Shown in pieces: positions 7,205 through 12,782 of a stretch of DNA of 12,782 nucleotides (its first letter is position 1; every line of letters begins with the position of its first letter). Source of the DNA: Acidobacteriota bacterium. Its GTDB lineage: Bacteria; Acidobacteriota; Terriglobia; Terriglobales; Acidobacteriaceae. The position numbers and the translations under genes were made by a program. The stretch is from contig JAJXXN010000115.1 in assembly GCA_021781075.1 (NCBI GenBank), positions 1-12,782 on the forward strand. Reading direction: 5' to 3'. A model generated the notes under the pieces. It worked only from the letters and a program-made list of their open reading frames with translations. It was not told where the DNA came from and made no database searches.

Positions 7205-8469
7205 TACCTCTTCGCCCACGCATAGGCCACCGAAAATGAGTTCTGATACATGCTGAGGTTTGCATTGCCCCCGCCATAGGACGGCGCAATCGAATTGTCG
7301 CCGTTCAACGTGTTGTTGAATGCATGCACATAAGCCACGCTGATCTCATTGCCGTTGGCGCGCTTGAAGGTTGCACCCGCATGCAGATGGTCCTGGACAA
7401 CGGCCGGCGCCAGCAGGTTGAAAAATGTTTGCGTCTTGTCGAATGGAAGCCCGGAATGGTTGTAGCCTGCGCGCACGGTGACGCCCCGCGCTGCTTCCAC
7501 TTCAACGCCCGCCTTGAGGGCGTTGATGCTGTGCCAGCCGAAGCCGGGACCGTTGGCGGCGCCCAACTGCGCCTGGTTCGCGTCGGAGTTGGCGATTGAC
7601 TTGACGCTGCTGTACAAAATGCGCTCCTCATCGGCCTCCACGTTCACCCTTGGCGTGAGATGCAGCAGCACACCGGCGCCAAAGTTGGCGGGCACATCGA
7701 ACTTGCCTCCCTCGGCAAACAGGCCTTTGTAGCGGTCAAAAGCCGTTGCGTAGGTCCGCGATTGATAAGTTGCGCCCACGGAAATAAACTTGTCCAACTC
7801 GGCCTGCCATCCGATGCGCACACCGAATCCATAGGAGTTCGAGTGCCCGGTGTTGGTCACATGCGCCGGGTCGATTGAGTAGGCCGGGTTGGCGAAGTTT
7901 TCAAGCCCCTCGGCGGCAAATCGCTGGTAGAGGAGATTCGCGCTCACACCGACCGTGTTGCGCTTGTCAAGCTTGAGGGCAACCGCGGGGGCCAGGAACA
8001 CCTGCTCAAGGTCGACACCGCCGCGCGTTGTGCCGAGGAGCGGAATCGGGGTTTTGTAAGAGGTGTTCATGCCGCCATTGCCGTAGAGGGCAATACCGTA
8101 GACAACCCTGCCGTTGAGTTCACGGCTGATGCCGAACTCGGGAATCACAAAATTCACCACGCGGTTGGCGTCATAACTGCCATTGACATCCGGGTAACCC
8201 GGCGGCAGCGTGTTGCCGCTGATGGCGCCAAAGCGGACAGGGCGAAAGAGCGTGAGGCCAAGGTCGATACGGTCACGCGCGCCGATCAAAGCTGCGGGAT
8301 TTGTTGCCTGCGCCAACGCATCGCCTGAAGCGGCTATGCCCGCGCCGGCCTTGCCCAACTGGCGGGTTCCATACCCCGCGGACAAGTACCCGTCGGTGGC
8401 AGTTGCGCTTTGCAGGAGCAAAAGAAAAATCAGTACAACGGGGAAGAGCTTTCCAATTGCAAATTTCAT
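7204..8469 (-). CDS. FadL/OmpP1-family outer-membrane channel
   Basis: A 421-aa protein with a signal peptide (MKFAIGKLFPVVLIFLLLL..ATATDG) and the FadL N-terminal signature GKAGAGIAASGDALAQATNPAAL, where the NPA motif marks the hatch region. Alternating hydrophobic/polar beta strands run to a C-terminal ...SVAYAWAKR, as expected for a roughly 14-strand barrel. I chose ATG 8467-8469 over the upstream in-frame ATG 8509-8511, because the later start gives a clean signal peptide and has GAGGAG about eleven bases upstream. FadL proteins carry hydrophobic compounds across the outer membrane. Placed first in an operon with two YeeE-type sulfur transporters, it may feed a sulfur compound to them, which is inference. 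The 5' leader contains a Cys-codon-rich ORF and a terminator, suggesting attenuation control. Confidence 0.87.
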   Translation of the reverse strand: MKFAIGKLFPVVLIFLLLLQSATATDGYLSAGYGTRQLGKAGAGIAASGDALAQATNPAALIGARDRIDLGLTLFRPVRFGAISGNTLPPGYPDVNGSYDANRVVNFVIPEFGISRELNGRVVYGIALYGNGGMNTSYKTPIPLLGTTRGGVDLEQVFLAPAVALKLDKRNTVGVSANLLYQRFAAEGLENFANPAYSIDPAHVTNTGHSNSYGFGVRIGWQAELDKFISVGATYQSRTYATAFDRYKGLFAEGGKFDVPANFGAGVLLHLTPRVNVEADEERILYSSVKSIANSDANQAQLGAANGPGFGWHSINALKAGVEVEAARGVTVRAGYNHSGLPFDKTQTFFNLLAPAVVQDHLHAGATFKRANGNEISVAYVHAFNNTLNGDNSIAPSYGGGNANLSMYQNSFSVAYAWAKR

Positions 8470-8595
8470 CCTGGCGATTCTCCTCAAATCACTTGCGGTG
8501 TTGTTGCGCATTGCGCCGAGGCAACAAAGGACTCAGCTTGCTTGCGCTTTGGAGGTAATCGCCGGTAACGCCCTTGGGTAGTGCTTATTTGCTCT

Positions 8596-8639
8596 GGAAA
8601 GAGAAAACCCACCTGCCGGGCATCATCCGGCGGTGGGTT
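8596..8639 (-). terminator. Intrinsic terminator in the fadL-yeeE leader (attenuator)
   Basis: On the minus strand AACCCACCGCCGG pairs with CCGGC(A)GGTGGGTT: 13 bp with a single bulged A and a 7-base loop, followed by TTTTCTCTTT. It sits about 25 bases after the stop of the Cys-rich leader ORF and about 136 bases before the fadL-like ATG. No larger gene ends just before it, so it would act on transcripts heading into the operon. Confidence 0.75.
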
Positions 8640-8688
8640 GCTGTGTGGAGAAGTGTGCTTGGGATTACTGAGTATCCCGCCCCGCCAG
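8627..8688 (-). promoter_or_regulatory. Candidate antiterminator pairing
   Basis: CTGGCGG (8688 to 8682, inside the leader ORF after the Cys codons) can pair over 7 bp, with one G-U, with CCGCCGG (8633 to 8627), which is the 5' arm of the terminator. A further GGG (8678-8676) can pair with CCC in the same arm. This excludes the terminator stem. A second small hairpin (GGGAT...ATCCC, 8678-8661) spans the leader stop codon. The pairing was found by eye and its energy was not computed. Confidence 0.45.
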
Positions 8689-8730
8689 AGGCATGGTCAT
8701 GTGATGGCACATGCAACAACAGCACATCAT
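8665..8730 (-). CDS. Cys/Met/His-rich leader peptide (putative attenuator ORF)
   Basis: A 21-residue ORF beginning MMCCCCMCHHMTM and ending in a Gly/Arg/Asp/Thr/Gln tail, with TAA at 8665-8667. AAGAGG lies nine bases before the ATG at 8728-8730, good spacing. An in-frame ATG at 8737-8739 would add MNR but touches the ribosome site. The run holds five Cys codons within six (TGC TGT TGT TGC ATG TGC). The ORF is followed by a strong terminator and then by a fadL/yeeE sulfur-transport operon. This is the classic layout of a leader peptide that senses charged tRNA(Cys): ribosome stalling at Cys codons would favour antitermination. Cys-rich leader ORFs ahead of sulfur genes are known in actinobacteria; I know of no description for this operon type. 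An alternative is a metal-sensing or metal-binding peptide. Confidence 0.55.
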   Translation of the reverse strand: MMCCCCMCHHMTMPLAGRDTQ

Positions 8731-8766
8731 CCGATTCATCCTCTTGTGGGGCACTGGCATAAAAAG

Positions 8767-8795
8767 ACCATACACAAATTTGTGTTGGAATGCAA
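8767..8795 (-). promoter_or_regulatory. Candidate promoter of the leader-fadL-yeeE operon
   Basis: On the minus strand TTGCAT (8795-8790) and TATGGT (8772-8767) are separated by 17 bases. This would start transcription near 8760, about 30 bases before the leader ORF. The hexamers match consensus only partly. The position relative to the ORF and the palindrome in the spacer support it. Confidence 0.4.
8772..8785. promoter_or_regulatory. Perfect 14-bp palindrome, candidate operator
   Basis: ACACAAATTTGTGT is its own reverse complement. It lies within and at the edge of the spacer between the proposed -35 and -10 of the minus-strand promoter, a place where a dimeric repressor would block polymerase. 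The regulator is unknown. Confidence 0.45.
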
Positions 8796-8866
8796 CAGTT
8801 GAATTCCTGTTCCGATGATTGGCGCCTTGGAACGCGCATGGCCGGAGCGCGAACAAAAGCGCATAT

Positions 8867-8875
8867 TGTTATACT
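8867..8875 (+). promoter_or_regulatory. Candidate extended -10 promoter for ychF
   Basis: TGTTATACT fits an extended -10 (TGnTATACT). It lies about 80 bases before the ychF ATG. No good -35 hexamer is visible, as is common for extended -10 promoters. Confidence 0.35.
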
Positions 8876-8956
8876 GGGCTAGGATGCAGACACAGTTGTC
8901 CCTCCGGCATCCACATCAATAATCCCAACTGAAATCGAGCAGAACAGAAACCAACC

Positions 8957-10053
8957 ATGGCATTAAATTGCGGAATCGTCGGCCTGCCCAATGTGGCAAG
9001 AGCACCATCTTCAACGCCCTCACAGCGGCCAAGGCCCAGGCGGCCAATTATCCCTTCTGCACCATTGACCCCAACGTCGGCATCGTCGAGGTGCCCGACC
9101 CGCGCCTCGACCGCATCACACAATTCGTCAAGCCCAACCGCACGGTGCCGACCACGATGGAGTTCATCGACATCGCCGGGCTCGTCGCAGGAGCCAGCAA
9201 GGGTGAAGGCCTTGGCAACCAGTTCCTCGGCCACATCCGCTCGACTGATGCCATTTGCCACGTGGTACGCTGCTTTGACGATCCCAATGTGATCCACGTT
9301 GCAGGCGGCGTCAATCCCCTGAATGACATTGATGTGATCAACACCGAGCTGATGCTCGCCGACCTCGACACGGTGGAGAAGCGCTATGCCAAGGTTGAAA
9401 AAGCAGCCAAGGTCACGGCGGATTCAAAGGTGAAGGCAGAGGCAGCGGGCTTGTACAAGCTATTGGAGGCGTTGCGCGCGGGCAAACCGGCGCGCGTTGT
9501 GGAATTCACTGAGGAAGAACGCGCCGCGGTGCGCGAATTGCAACTGATCACGGCCAAGCCGGTGCTGTATGTGGCCAATGTGGATGAGGATGGATTGAAG
9601 AACGGCAATGAGTGGGTGCGAGCGGTGGAGAAGCGCGCCGCGGAGGAGAACTCCGAGGTGGTCAGCATTTGCGGCGCAATGGAGGCCGAGATTGCACTGC
9701 TGGAGCCGGCCGAGCGCGGCGACTTTTTGAAGGAGCTTGGATTGACCGAGCCGGGATTGAACCGGCTGATTCACCACGCCTACCACCTGCTTGGCCTCAT
9801 CACCTACTTCACCGCAGGCGTGCAGGAAGTGCGGGCCTGGACAATCCACCACGGCGACAAGGCCCCGCAGGCCGCCGGCGTGATTCACTCCGACTTTGAG
9901 CGCGGCTTCATCAAGGCCGATTGCTACCACTGCGAGCACCTCTTCGAGTTTGGCAGCGAGCAGGTGGTAAAGGAAAAAGGACTGCTGAGGTCTGAAGGCA
10001 AGGAGTATGTGGTGAAGGACGGGGATATTTTGTTCTTCAAATTCAATGTTTAG
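8957..10053 (+). CDS. ychF: Ribosome-associated ATPase YchF (OBG family), frameshifted near its 5' end
   Basis: YchF is an Obg-type P-loop NTPase that prefers ATP and binds ribosomes. The ATG at 8957 starts MALNCGIVGLPNV, then the frame goes wrong. Adding one G at 8995-8996 restores GLPNVGKSTIFNAL, the Walker A motif, and the rest reads through in one frame to TAG 10053. The corrected product is 365 aa, the normal YchF length. Other family marks are DIAGLVAGASKGEGLGNQFL (switch/G3 region), YVANVDEDG (the G4-like motif) and a C-terminal TGS domain ending GDILFFKFNV. As given, the gene cannot make a working P-loop. A missing base from a GGG run by sequencing error is the more likely cause for so conserved a gene. 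No strong ribosome site precedes the ATG. It is followed by gcvH. Confidence 0.9.
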
Positions 10054-10109
10054 CCCAATTGAAGAAGTTGGGTTGCGGCACTTACACTGTTTCCGAAAGG
10101 TTTTCTTCC

Positions 10110-10499
10110 ATGAGCTATCCTGCAAACTACCGCTACTCGCGCGAGCACGAGTGGATTGAAGTGAACGGCACAATCGGCACCGTCGGCATTACAGATTACG
10201 CGCAAAGCTCGCTCGGCGACATTGTCTACGTGGACGCGCCCAAGGTGGGCGACGCCGTCACCGCCGGCGCAACCTTCGGCTCTGTTGAGAGCGTGAAGGC
10301 GGTCAGCGACCTCTACTCGCCCGTGACCGGCAAAGTGACGGCGGTGAACGAGGAATTGAAGAACGCGCCCGACAAGATCAACGAGAACGCGCACGAGGCC
10401 TGGATCATCAAGGTTGAGATTGCGAACCCGTCCGAGCTGGACGCGCTGCTGGACGCCGCGGCCTATGAGGCGTTTGTGAGCGAAGAAACCGGCGCTTGA
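10110..10499 (+). CDS. gcvH: Glycine cleavage system H protein
   Basis: A 129-aa lipoyl carrier of the glycine cleavage system. It shuttles the aminomethyl group from the P protein to the T protein and is reoxidised by the L protein. The lipoyl-lysine is K63 in GSVESVKAVSDLYSPVTG. The family start REHEW (SREHEWIEV) and the end (AYEAFVSEE) are intact. The start is ATG 10110, with GAAAGG nine bases upstream; an in-frame ATG upstream at 10059 would add an unrelated N-terminus. A weak promoter (TTGAAG 10059-10064, TACACT 10083-10088, 18-base gap) may lie just ahead. It is separated from gcvPA by a terminator. No gcvT is seen in the window. Confidence 0.96.
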   Translation: MSYPANYRYSREHEWIEVNGTIGTVGITDYAQSSLGDIVYVDAPKVGDAVTAGATFGSVESVKAVSDLYSPVTGKVTAVNEELKNAPDKINENAHEAWIIKVEIANPSELDALLDAAAYEAFVSEETGA

Positions 10500-10541
10500 T
10501 CGACGCGCGGTTGCGGTCTCCTAAGAACTAAAAACCAAACC

Positions 10542-10585
10542 CGCCCCTCGATTGAAGCATTTTAATCCGAGGGGCGATTTTATTT
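10542..10585 (+). terminator. Intrinsic terminator after gcvH
   Basis: CGCCCCTCG pairs with CGAGGGGCG over 9 bp. The stem can extend inward through ATT/AAT with one bulged C, leaving a loop of about ten bases. ATTTTATTT follows. It ends the gcvH transcript, so gcvPA/gcvPB probably have their own promoter or depend on readthrough. Confidence 0.75.
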
Positions 10586-10654
10586 ACATCCGAAAAGTTT
10601 TCTACTATATTTTATTGCCATGTCGTAATTCACACCGCCATACGCAACGCCGGC

Positions 10655-10678
10655 CTTTCATTTCGCTTACAATGAAAG
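10655..10678 (+). promoter_or_regulatory. Inverted repeat overlapping a -10-like box upstream of gcvPA
   Basis: CTTTCATT (10655-10662) and AATGAAAG (10671-10678) form a perfect 8-bp inverted repeat around TCGCTTAC. TACAAT at 10668-10673 resembles a -10 box and overlaps the right arm. No good -35 was found. It could be an operator or a leader hairpin for gcvPA. I looked for a glycine riboswitch in this 239-base gap and saw no convincing core. Confidence 0.35.
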
Positions 10679-10738
10679 CGTCCTTCCGCAAGCATTTTTT
10701 ACTGCGTGAATGCAATCCTTCCGAGGCCCAAACTCACC

Positions 10739-12070
10739 ATGCGTTACCTTCCAAAATCACCCACCGAGCGAGCGGAAATGCTTGCCGCCATTGGCGCCGC
10801 CGCCATAGACGACCTCTTCCGCGTCATCCCCGAGCCATTCCGCATTGCGGCGGACCTCAAGCTTCCGCGCCAACACGCCGAGGGCGAGATCATTGCGCAC
10901 TTTCGCGCTGCCGCGGACAAAAACGCTCAAGGCTATGCAAGCTTTCTCGGCGCAGGCACCTATCGACACTACCGGCCCGTGGTGATTGATTCGCTGGTGC
11001 AGCGCGGCGAGTTCCTGACAAGCTATACGCCATATCAGGCGGAGATAACGCAGGGCACACTGCAGGCAATCTTTGAGTTCCAAACCATGATCGCCGAGCT
11101 GACCGGCATGGATGTGGCCAACGCGAGCATGTACGATGGCTCTACCGGCGCGGCTGAAGCCGTGATGATGGCCGTCCGCATCACCGGCCGCGACAAGGCC
11201 GTGGTCGCAAAGACATTGCATCCCGAGTATCGCGAGGTGCTTGCGACTTACACACAGCACCAGGGGATTCCGGTTGCGCTTGCGGGTTATGACGCGGAGA
11301 CGGGCCGGGTTGACCTCGCCACGCTGGACGCAGCAATCACCGAGGAGACGGCCTGTGTGCTGGTACAGAGCCCGAATTTTTTCGGCGTGATCGAGGATAT
11401 TCCCGCGATAGCAGCGATTGCGCATAAAAAGGGAGCGCTGCTGGTTGTTTCCATCGCGGAGGCGGTTTCGCTGGGCATCGTTGAGCCGCCGAAAGAGGCG
11501 GATATTGTCAGCATGGAAGCGCAGTCCTTTGGTGTGGCGCCCAGCTACGGTGGGCCGTTCTGCGGAGTGATTGCAACTCGCGAGCAATATGTTCGGCAGA
11601 TGCCGGGGCGGTTGGCGGGACAGACGGTGGACCGCGACGGCCAACGCGGATTTGTGCTGACACTCTCAACGCGGGAGCAGCACATCCGCCGCGAGAAGGC
11701 AACGTCGAACATCTGCACCAACCAGGCATTGGTCGCGCTGATGGCGACGATTTTTTTGACCGTTTACGGCAAAGAGGGCATCCGCGATCTTGCGGAGCAA
11801 AACCTCGCCAAAGCCGCGTATGCGGCCAGCGTGCTGGGGAAGGCGAAGGGCGGGAAGGTTTTGTTTGCCGGCTCTCCGCGATTTCATGAATTTGTGCTGC
11901 AAACGACCGAATCCGTTGCGCAATTGAACGCACGTTTGCTCGGGAAGAAGATCATCGGCGGCCTCGACCTGGCGCGTTGGTATCCCGAGCTTGGCAATGC
12001 AAGCCTATGGTGTGCGACCGAGTTGAACACGAAAGACCAAATGGATGCGGCGACGGGGGTAATAGGCTGA
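10739..12070 (+). CDS. gcvPA: Glycine dehydrogenase (decarboxylating) subunit 1
   Basis: The N-terminal half of a split P protein, 443 aa. With GcvPB it decarboxylates glycine using PLP and passes the aminomethyl group to GcvH. Family marks are the start MRYLP.SP..R.EMLAAIG, YTPYQAEITQG (from residue 96), MYDGSTGAAEA, QSPNFFGVIED, SFGVAPSYGGPFCG and the C-terminal ARWYPELGN. The catalytic PLP lysine belongs to GcvPB in split enzymes and is not expected here. I chose ATG 10739 over ATG 10706 because MRYLP is the usual family start and GAGG lies 12 bases upstream. Its stop overlaps the gcvPB start (TGATG), so the two subunits are coupled. Split P proteins occur in many bacteria and archaea, including Firmicutes, Thermus and Acidobacteriota. 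Confidence 0.95.
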   Translation: MRYLPKSPTERAEMLAAIGAAAIDDLFRVIPEPFRIAADLKLPRQHAEGEIIAHFRAAADKNAQGYASFLGAGTYRHYRPVVIDSLVQRGEFLTSYTPYQAEITQGTLQAIFEFQTMIAELTGMDVANASMYDGSTGAAEAVMMAVRITGRDKAVVAKTLHPEYREVLATYTQHQGIPVALAGYDAETGRVDLATLDAAITEETACVLVQSPNFFGVIEDIPAIAAIAHKKGALLVVSIAEAVSLGIVEPPKEADIVSMEAQSFGVAPSYGGPFCGVIATREQYVRQMPGRLAGQTVDRDGQRGFVLTLSTREQHIRREKATSNICTNQALVALMATIFLTVYGKEGIRDLAEQNLAKAAYAASVLGKAKGGKVLFAGSPRFHEFVLQTTESVAQLNARLLGKKIIGGLDLARWYPELGNASLWCATELNTKDQMDAATGVIG

Positions 12071-12782
12071 TGACCACAAGCAAAGTTCATTCGCATTTGA
12101 CGCAGAACGAAGGGCTGATTTTTGAGAAGTCATCGCCCGGCAAACGCGGCTACAAGCTGCCGCCGCTCGATGTGCCCGCGGTTGACGCAAAGCAATTGTT
12201 GGGCGTGGCCTATCGCGCCGAGGCAGCGGAGCTACCCGAGGTCAGCGAGATCGAGATCATCCGGCACTTCACGCGGCTTTCGACGTGGAACTACGCGATC
12301 GACCTCGGCATGTACCCGCTGGGCAGCTGCACGATGAAGTACAACCCGCGGGTGAACGAATTTGTCTCGCGGATCGAGGGCCTTGCGGAGGCGCACCCGT
12401 ACCAGCCGGAATCGCTCTCGCAGGGTTCGATGGAGATTGTCGAGCTGCTATCGCAGTGCCTGCTCGAAATCACCGGGATGGACGCGATCACATTGCAACC
12501 GGCGGCGGGCGCGCATGGCGAGATGACCGGCATTCTGTTGATCCGCGCCTATCACCAGTCGAAGGGCAACGCGCGGACGAAGGTCATCATCCCCGATTCG
12601 GCGCACGGGACCAACCCGGCGACCGCGGCAATTTGCGGTTACACGGTTGAGAACTTGAAATCGAACGCCGAGGGCGGCATCGACCTGGAGGCGCTGGCCG
12701 CACAGGTGGACGAGGAGACCGCGGCGCTGATGCTCACCAACCCCTCGACGATTGGGGTCTTTGAGAGCGAGATTCAAGATCG
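12070..12782 (+). CDS. gcvPB: Glycine dehydrogenase (decarboxylating) subunit 2, 5' part
   Basis: The ATG at 12070 overlaps the gcvPA stop by one base. The frame stays open for 237 codons to the window edge; the full protein is usually about 480-500 aa. Family marks are an N-terminal IFEKS.PG.RGY.LPPLDVP, YPLGSCTMKYNPR, AHPYQPES..QG, LQPAAGAHGE, DSAHGTNPA and LTNPST.GVFE. The PLP-binding lysine lies in the missing C-terminal part. It is the PLP-bearing subunit of the P protein and pairs with GcvPA. Confidence 0.95.
   Translation, partial: MTTSKVHSHLTQNEGLIFEKSSPGKRGYKLPPLDVPAVDAKQLLGVAYRAEAAELPEVSEIEIIRHFTRLSTWNYAIDLGMYPLGSCTMKYNPRVNEFVSRIEGLAEAHPYQPESLSQGSMEIVELLSQCLLEITGMDAITLQPAAGAHGEMTGILLIRAYHQSKGNARTKVIIPDSAHGTNPATAAICGYTVENLKSNAEGGIDLEALAAQVDEETAALMLTNPSTIGVFESEIQD

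Noticed and set aside
8665..8856. 63-aa minus-strand ORF as a full-length Cys-rich protein
   Set aside because: The first 40 residues overlap the proposed promoter and palindrome and have no ribosome site; the short form from 8730 has good spacing to AAGAGG.
10500..10738. Glycine riboswitch before gcvPA
   Set aside because: The location invites it, but I could not find the conserved purine-rich core or tandem aptamer layout; only a terminator and an 8-bp inverted repeat are clear.
1..12782. CRISPR arrays, mobile elements, tRNA or rRNA genes, phage genes
   Set aside because: No regularly spaced repeats, transposase or integrase motifs or RNA-gene signatures were seen on either strand.

Overview
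The window is moderately GC-rich bacterial chromosome and looks like ordinary housekeeping and envelope DNA. I see no integrases, insertion sequences, CRISPR arrays, tRNAs or rRNAs. The mix suggests an Acidobacteriota-like Gram-negative: an outer-membrane FadL-type barrel, secreted TldD/TldE-like proteins, an STE24-type M48 peptidase and a split glycine decarboxylase (gcvPA/gcvPB). This assignment is an inference from protein style and was not tested by a search.

Layout: (1) At 2-1026 (+) lie two tandem paralogous multi-pass membrane proteins. The first is cut by the window edge. The second is disrupted by a one-base frameshift and an in-frame TAG. A bidirectional terminator at 1055-1082 closes this block against the convergent operon. 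(2) At 1102-4581 (-) a two-gene operon encodes an exported TldD-like protein (HEVLGH, later Cys) and its exported TldE/PmbA-like partner without the zinc motif. (3) At 4744-6069 (+), divergently, is a membrane M48 (STE24-type) metallopeptidase. (4) At 6088-8469 (-) a tight operon reads fadL-like outer-membrane channel, a possible 19-aa ORF, then two overlapping half-size YeeE/YedE-type sulfur-transport membrane proteins. (5) Its leader (8606-8795, minus strand) is the most interesting part. It holds a candidate promoter with a perfect 14-bp palindrome between the -35 and -10, a short ORF beginning MMCCCCMCHHMTM, a possible antiterminator and a strong intrinsic terminator. This is the architecture of cysteine-responsive transcription attenuation. 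(6) At 8957-12782 (+) are ychF, gcvH, a terminator, gcvPA and gcvPB; gcvPB runs off the end. ychF is broken by a missing G inside its P-loop.

How the genes work together: GcvH and the GcvPA/GcvPB pair are subunits of the glycine cleavage system. The FadL/YeeE operon could carry a sulfur compound across the outer and then the inner membrane, controlled by cysteine supply through the leader peptide. The TldD/TldE-like pair and the M48 enzyme make a local group of envelope proteases. The two frameshifts (near 754 and 8995) both look like one G lost from a GGG run, so sequencing error should be excluded before either gene is called dead.
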